Part shown: in pieces, positions 17,226-25,239 of the stretch
Layout: each line of letters begins with the position of its first letter
Position numbering within the stretch: the first letter of the stretch is position 1
Origin: Hanstruepera neustonica
GTDB taxonomy: Bacteria; Bacteroidota; Bacteroidia; Flavobacteriales; Flavobacteriaceae
Assembly: GCF_002895005.1 (NCBI RefSeq)
Contig: NZ_POWF01000001.1
Location: forward strand, 1-64,000
Direction: 5' to 3'
DNA: 64,000 bases
The notes under the pieces: generated by a model
What the model was told of the DNA's origin: nothing
Seen by the model: only the letters and a program-made list of their open reading frames with translations
The model's database searches: none
Translations under genes and position numbers: made by a program

Positions 17226-18995
17226 ATGAAAGCCCTATTCCTATTTCTTTTTTTAATATCAACCAGTCTCTTTTCTCAAGAAGATTTACTGGCAAAAGAA
17301 TATTTCAAAAACGGGGAGTTTGAAAAAGCGTTAGCTTCATACCAAGCCTTATACAAAAAGACTCCCAACAACAACAATTACTTTGTTGCTTTGATTAAAT
17401 CGCATCAACAATTGGAACAATTGGACGAGGCTGAAGCTTTATTAAAAAACCAGATTTCTAGAATTACATACCCTGCTTTATATGTTGAACTTGGCTATAA
17501 CTACCAATTAAAAAACGATATTGAGCAAGCCAATATTAATTATAACAAGGCTATTTCTTTTGTTGATGATAATCCAAATTATGCTTTCTCCATTGGTAAA
17601 TATTTTGAAGACCGATCGCTTTTAGAACGTGCAGTTGCCACCTATGAAAAAGCTATGTCGCTCAAAGCCGACCTAAACTTCAATTCGCAATTGGCCAAAA
17701 TTTATGGTGAACAGGGTAATGTGGAGAAAATGTTTGAAAGCTACCTGAATTTCATTGAGTTTAATGATACATACATCAATTCGATCAAGCGCGCTTTTAA
17801 TGAATTTATATCTGAAGACAGCGAGAATGAAAGCAACCAAATCCTCAAGAAAATATTGCTTAAAAAAATCCAGCATAATCCAGATTTAATGTGGAATGAG
17901 CTATTAAGTTGGTTATTTATTCAACAAAAAGATTACAAGAAAGCATTCGCCCAAGAAAAAGCAATTTTCAATAGAAAGCCTGAAAGTCTTAACAGAGTTG
18001 AAGAATTAGCCTTTATAGCTGTAAATGACGAGGAATATGATATAGCCCAAGAAATCTTTGTTTATATCACAGAAACTGCTCAAGACCCTGAAACGCAAAT
18101 TGCCGCACATGATAATTTGCTTCAAATTGAAGCTAAAACAAGTAACGATTTGAATAGCCTTGAAAAAAAATACCTCTCACTATTTGACACTTTTGGCAGG
18201 TCATTGGGCACATTAAATTTACAAATTTCATATGCTCATTTTTTAGCATTTTATGTGCACGAACCTCAAAAAGCTAGTACATTCTTAAAATCATCTTTAG
18301 GTTTACCTCTAACTGCGCTGGAAGAAGGAAAGGTAAAGTTGGAATTAGCCGATATACTTGTGTTTGAAGAAAAGTTCAACGAAGCACTGATTTACTACTC
18401 GCAAATTCAACGTAATTTAAAAAACAGTACCTTATCACAAGAGGCTAGATATAAAGTAGCCAGAACCAGTTATTTTAAAGGTGATTTTAAATGGGCCGAA
18501 TCGCAATTAAAAATTTTAAAGTCATCAACATCTCAACTAATTGCCAACGATGCGTTGGACCTCATGCTACTCATAACCGATAATAAATTTGAAGATTCAA
18601 CCCAAACCGCATTAAAACTTTATGCTAAAGCCGATTTGTTAGCCTTTCAAAACAAAACAGATGACGCCATTCAGGTTTTAGATCAAGTATTAATTGAGCA
18701 CAAAGGCACTACCATAGAAGATCAGGCTTTGTATAAACAAGGTAAATTGCTGGAATCAAAAAATGAATTCACTAAAGCTGAAACCAATTATCTAAACATC
18801 ATCACAAACTATAAAGACGATTTATTGGCTGATGATGCTTACTTTGCTTTAGCTGAACTCTATGAAAAGCGATTGCAACAACCTGAAAAAGCCAAAGAAT
18901 ATTACGAGCAAATAATCTTCAACTATGAGGACAGTATTTATTATGTAGAGGCTCGTAAAAAGTATAGAATGTTACGTGGTGATGCCATCAATTAA
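17226..18995 (+). CDS. Secreted tetratricopeptide-repeat protein
   Basis: 589 residues with a signal peptide (about 1-17, ending SLFSQ) followed by helical TPR-type repeats throughout; clear repeats lie near residues 20-55, 90-130 and 480-580. It is predicted to be a periplasmic or outer-membrane-associated scaffold. Similar large TPR proteins in this group take part in envelope assembly, but no specific partner is indicated here. The stop is directly followed by the ATG of the acetyltransferase gene. Confidence 0.8.
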   Translation: MKALFLFLFLISTSLFSQEDLLAKEYFKNGEFEKALASYQALYKKTPNNNNYFVALIKSHQQLEQLDEAEALLKNQISRITYPALYVELGYNYQLKNDIEQANINYNKAISFVDDNPNYAFSIGKYFEDRSLLERAVATYEKAMSLKADLNFNSQLAKIYGEQGNVEKMFESYLNFIEFNDTYINSIKRAFNEFISEDSENESNQILKKILLKKIQHNPDLMWNELLSWLFIQQKDYKKAFAQEKAIFNRKPESLNRVEELAFIAVNDEEYDIAQEIFVYITETAQDPETQIAAHDNLLQIEAKTSNDLNSLEKKYLSLFDTFGRSLGTLNLQISYAHFLAFYVHEPQKASTFLKSSLGLPLTALEEGKVKLELADILVFEEKFNEALIYYSQIQRNLKNSTLSQEARYKVARTSYFKGDFKWAESQLKILKSSTSQLIANDALDLMLLITDNKFEDSTQTALKLYAKADLLAFQNKTDDAIQVLDQVLIEHKGTTIEDQALYKQGKLLESKNEFTKAETNYLNIITNYKDDLLADDAYFALAELYEKRLQQPEKAKEYYEQIIFNYEDSIYYVEARKKYRMLRGDAIN

Positions 18996-19514
18996 ATGAT
19001 CATGATTATTGCCAAAACAAAACGGCTCATTATTTCAGAATTTAAAGTTGAGGATGCACCTTTTTTTCATCAACTTCTCAATACACCCAAATGGATTGCC
19101 TATATAGGAGATAGACATGTTAACACGATTGAAGATGCCAAAAAATATCTACTTGACAAAATAATTCCAGCTTATAACAAACAGGGCTTTGGCTTTTACA
19201 AACTTGCCCTTAAAGACAATGGTCTTGCAATTGGTACTGCTGGTTTAGTTACAAGACCGCGTTTGGATTTTCCAGACATAGGTTTTGCTTTACTCCCTGA
19301 ATTTGAATCAAAAGGATTTGGTTATGAGTCATCAGTTGCTATTTTAGAGTTAGCCAAATCAAAATTTAATTTAAAAAAAGTTTTAGGTATTACTTTAGAG
19401 CATAATAAAAACTCGATCAAACTCTTGGAAAAACTTGGCCTTGAATTTGAAAAAAGGATAAAACCTTTTGAAGATGATGAGGAACTCCTGTTATTTGCAA
19501 AAGATTTAAGCTAA
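18996..19514 (+). CDS. GNAT family N-acetyltransferase (RimJ/RimL-like)
   Basis: 172 residues. It carries the usual order of a GNAT fold of the RimJ/RimL type: N-terminal RLIISEFKVEDAPFF, central IGFALLPEFESKGFGYESS (acetyl-CoA loop) and the C-terminal NKNSIKLLEKLGLEFE stretch. It probably acetylates an amino group, substrate unknown. Starts without gap after the TPR gene stop; an alternative ATG lies two codons further on. Confidence 0.85.
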   Translation: MIMIIAKTKRLIISEFKVEDAPFFHQLLNTPKWIAYIGDRHVNTIEDAKKYLLDKIIPAYNKQGFGFYKLALKDNGLAIGTAGLVTRPRLDFPDIGFALLPEFESKGFGYESSVAILELAKSKFNLKKVLGITLEHNKNSIKLLEKLGLEFEKRIKPFEDDEELLLFAKDLS

Positions 19515-19516
19515 TT

Positions 19517-19546
19517 TGTCATTCCTGCGAAGGCAGGAATCTATTA
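19517..19546 (+). repeat. Dispersed palindromic repeat, subtype A
   Basis: TTGTCATTCCTGC, GAAG, GCAGGAATCT: the arms ATTCCTGC/GCAGGAAT (19521-19540) are perfect. Its flanks (TTGTCATTCC and GGAATC) match the repeat inside metG at 39142-39171, so the two belong to one family of short palindromic elements. Confidence 0.7.
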
Positions 19547-19557
19547 TTTACAATATT

Positions 19558-19884
19558 ATGATAATATATAACGTAACGGTAAACATTGACGAAAGTGTTC
19601 ATGACGAATGGCTACATTGGATGAAGTCAGAACATATCCCTCAAGTATTGGCTACTGGAAAATTTAAGGAAGCCAAATTGACCCGTGTTTTGGTTGAAGA
19701 AGAAAAAGGTGGAGTTACCTACTCTACTCAATATAGAGCTTTCTCAAGAGAGTCTTTAGATGATTATTACAAATATGATGCTGAAACTTTGCGTAATGAT
19801 GGATTGAAGCGATTTGCAGATAAAATGTTGGCTTTCAGAACTGAATTGGAAATCATTGATGAATTTACGGTAAACTTTGAATAA
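19558..19884 (+). CDS. DUF4286 family protein
   Basis: 108-residue soluble protein of the DUF4286 family (function unknown, frequent in Bacteroidota). It begins [22 protein letters not shown], a typical family start. The same frame is open upstream to 19516, but those 14 codons are just a translation of the palindromic repeat, so the ATG at 19558 is the true start. Its stop shares bases with the rsmA ATG (TAATG), so translation is probably coupled. Confidence 0.85.
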   Translation: MIIYNVTVNIDESVHDEWLHWMKSEHIPQVLATGKFKEAKLTRVLVEEEKGGVTYSTQYRAFSRESLDDYYKYDAETLRNDGLKRFADKMLAFRTELEIIDEFTVNFE

Positions 19885-20654
19885 TGTCAGTAAAAGCAAA
19901 AAAACATCTCGGACAGCATTTTTTAAAAGATGAAAATATTGCTCAAAAGATTGCCAATACATTATCTTTTAAAGGCTATAACCATGTATTGGAAATAGGT
20001 CCCGGAATGGGTGTTTTAACCAAATATTTGCTTGAAAAGGACGTTACAACACATGTTATAGAAATAGATACCGAATCTGTTGAATACCTTAAAGCAAACT
20101 ATTTGAACCTTGCTAGTCGAATTATTGAACAAGACTTCTTAAAATATGATTTAACACAAGTTTTTAATGACGAACCCTTTGCCATAACTGGTAATTTCCC
20201 TTATAATATTTCATCACAAATTGTTTTTAAATTATTGGAAATGCGTGGTCAAATTCCAGAGTTTTCAGGTATGTTCCAAAAAGAAGTTGCCCAAAGAATT
20301 TGCTCCAAAGAGGGTAGCAAAGTATATGGTATCCTCTCGGTTTTAACACAAGCTTTTTATGATGCCACTTATCTGTTTACTGTTCCTCCATCTGTTTTCA
20401 ATCCACCTCCAAAAGTTGATTCTGGCGTATTACTGTTAAAACGAAAAGAAAACTTCACACTCCCGTGTGATGAAACCCTATTTTTCAAAGTTGTAAAAAC
20501 CAGCTTTCAACAACGTCGCAAAACGCTTCGTAACAGTTTAAAAACATTCAATTTGTCAGATAATTTAAAAGCAAATGTTATATTTGACAAAAGGCCAGAA
20601 CAATTAAGCGTTTTAGAGTTTATTGAGCTGACTTCGCTTATTGAAAACGATTAA
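19884..20654 (+). CDS. rsmA: 16S rRNA dimethyladenosine transferase
   Basis: 256 residues; dimethylates two adjacent adenines in helix 45 of 16S rRNA using S-adenosylmethionine. Motifs: KKHLGQHFL at the N-terminus, [11 protein letters not shown] (SAM loop), [13 protein letters not shown] (NPPY-type catalytic motif as NFPY), and the C-terminal [10 protein letters not shown] helix. Length is normal. Coupled to the DUF4286 gene upstream and followed 5 bases later by mgtE. Confidence 0.96.
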   Translation: MSVKAKKHLGQHFLKDENIAQKIANTLSFKGYNHVLEIGPGMGVLTKYLLEKDVTTHVIEIDTESVEYLKANYLNLASRIIEQDFLKYDLTQVFNDEPFAITGNFPYNISSQIVFKLLEMRGQIPEFSGMFQKEVAQRICSKEGSKVYGILSVLTQAFYDATYLFTVPPSVFNPPPKVDSGVLLLKRKENFTLPCDETLFFKVVKTSFQQRRKTLRNSLKTFNLSDNLKANVIFDKRPEQLSVLEFIELTSLIEND

Positions 20655-20659
20655 ATTCC

Positions 20660-22030
20660 TTGGTAGAAGAAAACGAAAACATACAATTTCAATTGACCGA
20701 CGAACTCATTGAAAAGGTTGAAATCCTAATCGAAGAACAAGACGATAAGGAACTAAAATCCCTTTTTAAGGAGTATCACTATGCCGATATAGCTGAAATT
20801 CTTGATGAACTTAATCAGGATGAAGCAGTCTATGTTATTAAGCTTTTAGATTCCGAAACCACTTCGGATGTTTTAATGGAGTTGGATGAGGATATTAGGG
20901 AAAAGGTCTTAAGAAATCTATCAGCCAAAGAAATTGCTGAAGAAATTGAGGAGCTCGACACCGATGATGCTGCCGATATGATTTCCGAACTTCCTGAAGA
21001 ACGTCAAGAGGAAGTCATCTCAAATATTGAAGATGCCGAACACAAGGCAGAGATTAAAGAGCTGTTGGCCTATGATGAAGATACAGCTGGTGGTCTTATG
21101 GCCAAAGAGCTGGTAAAAGTTTATGAAACTTGGACCGTTGCTGGTTGTATGCGCAGAATACGAGGTCAGGCTAAAGACGTCACACGAGTTCATTCTATTT
21201 ATGTGGTTGACAAAGAAGACAAACTCATAGGCAGGCTTTCACTAAAAGATTTGATTACAGCTAAAAGCGATCAAAAAATTGCAGAAATATCAAACTCCAA
21301 CGTTGATTGGGTCCATGTAAAAGATGACGTTGAAGATGTAGCAAAAATTATGCAGAAATATGATTTGGAAGCTATTCCTGTGGTTGATGAAAACCAAACG
21401 CTTTTGGGTCGTATTACCATTGATGACATTGTCGATGTTATTAGAGAAGAGGCAGATAAAGACTACCAGTTAGCGGCTGGTATTTCACAAGATGTTGAAG
21501 CCGATGATAGTATTCTTGAATTAACCAAAGCACGATTGCCTTGGCTTGTTTTAGGTCTTTTTGGTGGATTGGGCAGTGTATTCATTATGAAAGGATTTGA
21601 ACATATTATGTCTACTGTCCCGTCTCTATTTTTCTACACACCTTTAATTGCGGCCATGGCAGGAAATGTTGGTGTACAGTCCAGTGCCATTATTGTTCAA
21701 GGTTTGGCTAATGATAGCGTCAAAGGGAGTTTGCTAAACCGTCTGTTAAAGGAAATTGGTTTGAGTCTCATCAATGGGCTGGCCTTAGCCCTATTGGTAA
21801 TACTATTTGGGTTTATTATTGGTCAAGACACTGTAGAAAGCGTTGCTATTGCTGTTTCTATGATGTCAGTTATTGTTGTAGCAGCCTTAATAGGAACGTT
21901 CGTGCCCATTATTCTGGATAAGCGTGGTATTGATCCAGCCATAGCAACTGGCCCTTTTATTACGACTAGTAATGACATTTTAGGTATTTACCTGTTCTTT
22001 GTTTTAGCAGGTCTGATAATTGGATTCTAA
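20660..22030 (+). CDS. mgtE: MgtE-type magnesium transporter
   Basis: 456 residues. An acidic N-terminal MgtE-N domain (about 20-130) is followed by two CBS domains (about 140-260) and five transmembrane helices (about 290-456) with the conserved PLIAAMAGNVGVQSS segment of the pore. This is a Mg2+ channel/transporter gated by cytosolic Mg2+ through the N and CBS domains. The start is TTG at 20660; no suitable ATG precedes the conserved region, and the gap to rsmA is only 5 bases. Confidence 0.95.
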   Translation: MVEENENIQFQLTDELIEKVEILIEEQDDKELKSLFKEYHYADIAEILDELNQDEAVYVIKLLDSETTSDVLMELDEDIREKVLRNLSAKEIAEEIEELDTDDAADMISELPEERQEEVISNIEDAEHKAEIKELLAYDEDTAGGLMAKELVKVYETWTVAGCMRRIRGQAKDVTRVHSIYVVDKEDKLIGRLSLKDLITAKSDQKIAEISNSNVDWVHVKDDVEDVAKIMQKYDLEAIPVVDENQTLLGRITIDDIVDVIREEADKDYQLAAGISQDVEADDSILELTKARLPWLVLGLFGGLGSVFIMKGFEHIMSTVPSLFFYTPLIAAMAGNVGVQSSAIIVQGLANDSVKGSLLNRLLKEIGLSLINGLALALLVILFGFIIGQDTVESVAIAVSMMSVIVVAALIGTFVPIILDKRGIDPAIATGPFITTSNDILGIYLFFVLAGLIIGF

Positions 22031-22032
22031 CC

Positions 22033-22974
22033 ATGAAAATTCTTCATTTAGATACAAATCATCCCTTATTATTAAATCAGTTACATGAATTAGGGTTTGA
22101 AAATACTGAAGACTATACATCTACCAAACATGAAATTGAATCAAAAATACACAACTACGATGGCATTATCATTCGCAGTCGATTTACCATTGATAAACAA
22201 TTTTTGGATGCTGCCAAAAAGCTCAAGTTTATTGGTCGCGTTGGCGCTGGTTTAGAAAACATAGATTGCGTGTATGCAGAAAAAAAAGGTATTTATTTAA
22301 TTTCTGCTCCAGAAGGCAACCGCAATGCCGTTGGAGAACATGCACTCGGTATGCTATTGTCATTGTTCAACAAACTCAACAAAGCCGATCAAGAAGTACG
22401 GCAAGGCAAATGGCTTCGTGAGGAAAATCGTGGTGTGGAGTTGGATGGAAAAACTGTTGGAATCATTGGATATGGTAATATGGGAAAAGCCTTTGCCAAA
22501 AAACTCCGTGGTTTCGATACCACAGTTTTATGTTACGATATTCAAGATAATGTGGGTGATGAAAACGCCCAACAAGTAACACTAGCCGAACTACAAAAAC
22601 AATCCGACGTGGTTAGCTTACATACACCTCAAACCGCTTTAACCACTAATATGGTTAATACGGAATTTATTAATGGGTTTTCAAAACCGTTTTGGTTTAT
22701 CAATACCGCACGAGGAAAAAGCGTTGTAACCTCTGATTTAGTTTCGGCCTTAAAATCCAGGAAAATTCTTGGTGCTGGATTAGATGTTTTGGAATACGAA
22801 AAGTCTTCTTTTGAAAGTGTCATGTCAAGCGCAGTCGAGACATCTCAACCTCTTAAATATTTAATTCAGGCAGAAAATGTCATATTAACTCCGCATGTGG
22901 CAGGATGGACAGTTGAAAGTCATAAAAAACTAGCTCAAACCATCGTTGATAAGATTAAAGCTAAATTTTGCTAA
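22033..22974 (+). CDS. D-2-hydroxyacid dehydrogenase (NAD-dependent)
   Basis: 313-residue cytosolic oxidoreductase. The Rossmann motif is GIIGYGNMGKAFAKKLRGF. Catalytic residues lie in INTARGKSVV (Arg), LDVLEYE (Glu) and TPHVAGWT (His). It resembles the catalytic part of 3-phosphoglycerate dehydrogenase but lacks an ACT domain. Phosphoglycerate, glyoxylate or another 2-ketoacid are all possible substrates. Starts 2 bases after mgtE. Confidence 0.88.
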   Translation: MKILHLDTNHPLLLNQLHELGFENTEDYTSTKHEIESKIHNYDGIIIRSRFTIDKQFLDAAKKLKFIGRVGAGLENIDCVYAEKKGIYLISAPEGNRNAVGEHALGMLLSLFNKLNKADQEVRQGKWLREENRGVELDGKTVGIIGYGNMGKAFAKKLRGFDTTVLCYDIQDNVGDENAQQVTLAELQKQSDVVSLHTPQTALTTNMVNTEFINGFSKPFWFINTARGKSVVTSDLVSALKSRKILGAGLDVLEYEKSSFESVMSSAVETSQPLKYLIQAENVILTPHVAGWTVESHKKLAQTIVDKIKAKFC

Positions 22975-22983
22975 CTTTCTAAC

Positions 22984-23394
22984 ATGAAAAAAACAATTGT
23001 TGTTTTTGGTTTATTCATTTTAGCATTACTCTCCCTCTTTCAATTGAGTAAATATTCTGTAGTTTCTGGTGACATGAAAATTGAAAATGCCATTGCCATT
23101 GTAGCTATTATCTTCTTTTTTATTGGAGTTTATATTCACAAAAAAAGTTTCTCTAAAATTGAAAAAGAACCAGAAGACATTGATATTACCAAAATCAAAG
23201 ATCTAGATATCACTAAAAGAGAATATGAAGTTTTAAAATTTATTTCAGAAGGCTTATCGAATAAAGAGATTGGTGATAAATTATTTGTTTCCGAAAGCAC
23301 TGTAAAAACGCATGTTTCCAATATTTTGGTAAAATTGAATGCCAAACGAAGAACACAGGCCGTTAAAATTGCCAAGCAATATCAAATTATTTAA
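22984..23394 (+). CDS. Membrane-anchored LuxR-type HTH regulator
   Basis: 136 residues: two N-terminal hydrophobic segments (about 4-20 and 32-48), a short linker, then a GerE/LuxR HTH (about 72-134) with LTKREYEVLKFISEGLSNKEIGDKL-type spacing and the recognition helix in VSESTVKTHVSNIL. There is no receiver domain, so it would act as a membrane-tethered transcription factor. The neighbouring DUF4199 membrane protein is a plausible target or partner, by position only. Confidence 0.82.
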   Translation: MKKTIVVFGLFILALLSLFQLSKYSVVSGDMKIENAIAIVAIIFFFIGVYIHKKSFSKIEKEPEDIDITKIKDLDITKREYEVLKFISEGLSNKEIGDKLFVSESTVKTHVSNILVKLNAKRRTQAVKIAKQYQII

Positions 23395-23413
23395 ATTCCT
23401 TATTTTAGACAAA

Positions 23414-23472
23414 AGTATGATGCTTTTGGTACTTTAGTATGACCTGTTTTTAAGGCAACCCAGCTACTTTTG
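23414..23472 (+). promoter_or_regulatory. Promoter and possible operator upstream of the DUF4199 gene
   Basis: TACTTTTG at 23465-23472 is a good Bacteroidota -7 box. Upstream, AGTATGA occurs twice (23414-23420 and 23436-23442) with a 22-base period, about two helical turns. The repeats could bind the LuxR-type protein encoded just upstream; this is inference. Confidence 0.4.
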
Positions 23473-23498
23473 ACTATCATTTTAAATTAATTCAAATT

Positions 23499-24008
23499 AT
23501 GAAAAAAACAGTTTTAAAGTTTGGAAGCTACGGTTTTTTAGTTGGTATTTCATTCTTCCTTTTGGTATTTTTACTAGGTGATAACCTTTCCTATTCCATT
23601 CAAGAAGTCATTGGTTATACCTCTATGATAGCCTCTCTATCATTTATCTATTTTGGCATCAAACACTATCGTGACAAAGTTAATAATGGAGTCGTTAGTT
23701 TAGGAAAAGCCATTTTAATAGGACTCCTTATTTCTGTTTTTGTTGGAATAGGTGTCGCTATAATTGATTATATCTACACAACTGTTATCAATCCTGATTT
23801 TGCGACAGAATATTTAGACAAAACTTTAGCAACTAAGAAAGAAACGCTCTCGCCTGAAGCATATGAAATTGAAAAATTGAAACTTACCGAACAAATGGAA
23901 GCCTATGGAGGTTCTGGATTTATGGCATTCATTATGTTTGCAACAGTTATTATGATAGGATTTGTAATATCGATAATTTCAGGGCTAATTCTTCAACGTA
24001 AACAATAA
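23499..24008 (+). CDS. DUF4199 family membrane protein
   Basis: 169-residue inner-membrane protein with four hydrophobic segments (about 10-28, 36-53, 68-92 and 140-164) and a charged loop between the third and fourth. Matches the DUF4199 family, widespread in Bacteroidota with no known function. Preceded by its own promoter and the LuxR-type regulator gene. Confidence 0.8.
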   Translation: MKKTVLKFGSYGFLVGISFFLLVFLLGDNLSYSIQEVIGYTSMIASLSFIYFGIKHYRDKVNNGVVSLGKAILIGLLISVFVGIGVAIIDYIYTTVINPDFATEYLDKTLATKKETLSPEAYEIEKLKLTEQMEAYGGSGFMAFIMFATVIMIGFVISIISGLILQRKQ

Positions 24009-24019
24009 AAATTATATAT

Positions 24020-24391
24020 ATGACATTAGGAGCATTTTCAATGAGTTTAAGCGTCAAAGATATTCACGCTTCCAAAACGTTTTATGAACACCTAGGGTTT
24101 TCTGTTTTTGCAGGAGATATCGAAAAGAATTATCTTATCATGAAAAACGGCAATGCATTGATAGGATTATTTCAAGGCATGTTTGAGCAAAATATTTTGA
24201 CCTTTAATCCCGGTTGGGATGAAAACGCCACGAAATTAGACTTTTTTGACGATGTCAGAGACATTCAAAAGCACCTCAAGGGGAATAGCATAAAATTGGA
24301 AAGAGAAGCAGATGAAAATACCTCTGGACCAGCAAGTATTGTTATGTTTGACCCAGATGGAAATACTATATTAATTGATCAACACGTATAA
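24020..24391 (+). CDS. VOC family (glyoxalase-like) protein
   Basis: 123 residues with the beta-alpha-beta-beta-beta fold of the vicinal oxygen chelate family: SLSVKDIHASKTFYEHLGFSVF at the start and the FDPDGNTILIDQ ending typical of glyoxalase/bleomycin-resistance proteins. The substrate is unknown. It opens a close cluster of three small genes (VOC, DUF1801, VOC). Confidence 0.82.
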   Translation: MTLGAFSMSLSVKDIHASKTFYEHLGFSVFAGDIEKNYLIMKNGNALIGLFQGMFEQNILTFNPGWDENATKLDFFDDVRDIQKHLKGNSIKLEREADENTSGPASIVMFDPDGNTILIDQHV

Positions 24392-24393
24392 TT

Positions 24394-24855
24394 ATGCAAT
24401 ACAACGCAAAATCAGTAAACGATTATATAAGTCAAGTACCTGAAGACAGACAGGCTGCATTAAAGAAATTACATAAAACCATAAAGAGCAATTTACCTAA
24501 AGGCTTTGAAGAAGGTATACAATACAAAATGCCTGCTTTTTATGTACCACACAGCATCTATCCTGATGGCTACCATTGTACTCCTAGCGAACCATTACCA
24601 TTCATGAGTTATGCTTCACAGAAAAACTCGATAAACTTATACCATAGCGGGATATACGCAAGTCCTGAACTGTATAATTGGTTTGTAAATGAATACCCCA
24701 AATACAGTAAGAGAAAATTGGATATGGGTAAAAGTTGTATTCGGTTTAAAAAAGTTGATGACATCCCCTTCGATTTAATTGCTGAATTATGTAAAAAAAT
24801 GAGTGTTGATGAATGGATTGAGCTCTATGAAACTAACTTAAACAAGAAAAAATGA
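24394..24855 (+). CDS. DUF1801 domain protein
   Basis: 153 residues matching the DUF1801/YdhG family: SVNDYISQVPEDRQAAL at the N-terminus, QYKMPAFYVP, and the C-terminal GKSCIRFKKVDDIP stretch. Function is unknown; the fold is related to the frataxin-like YdhG group. Starts 2 bases after the VOC gene, and its stop overlaps the next ATG by 4 bases, so the three genes form an operon. Confidence 0.82.
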   Translation: MQYNAKSVNDYISQVPEDRQAALKKLHKTIKSNLPKGFEEGIQYKMPAFYVPHSIYPDGYHCTPSEPLPFMSYASQKNSINLYHSGIYASPELYNWFVNEYPKYSKRKLDMGKSCIRFKKVDDIPFDLIAELCKKMSVDEWIELYETNLNKKK

Positions 24856-25238
24856 AAAATCGGGTAACTGGGATTGGTGGTCTATTTTTTAAAACCAAAG
24901 ACCCAAAAGCAACCAAAGAATGGTACAAAAAACATTTAGGCTTCAACACCGATGATTACGGCTGCACATTTTGGTGGAAAGATAAAGCAGGTAATGATTG
25001 CTCGACACAATGGAGTCCGTTTTCTGAAGACACCAAATACTTTGAGCCTTCCAAAAAAGATTTTATGTTCAACTATCGTGTGGAGAATCTAAAGGAATTG
25101 TTAGAAATCTTAAAACAAGAAGGGGTGACAGTTGTTGGTGATATGGAAGAATATAGTTATGGGAAATTTGGTTGGATTTTAGACAACGACGGGAACAAAA
25201 TTGAGCTATGGGAACCCGTTGATAAAGCGTTTCAGTAG
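24852..25238 (+). CDS. VOC family (glyoxalase-like) protein
   Basis: 128 residues. VOC fold signature: FFKTKDPKATKEWYKKHLGF at the start and FGWILDNDGNKIELWEP at the end, with a terminal glutamate in the usual metal-ligand position. This subgroup is common in Bacteroidota without assigned substrate. It is convergent with the OlsF-like gene, whose stop lies 1 base away; no terminator is seen between them. Confidence 0.83.
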   Translation: MKNRVTGIGGLFFKTKDPKATKEWYKKHLGFNTDDYGCTFWWKDKAGNDCSTQWSPFSEDTKYFEPSKKDFMFNYRVENLKELLEILKQEGVTVVGDMEEYSYGKFGWILDNDGNKIELWEPVDKAFQ

Positions 25239-25239
25239 T

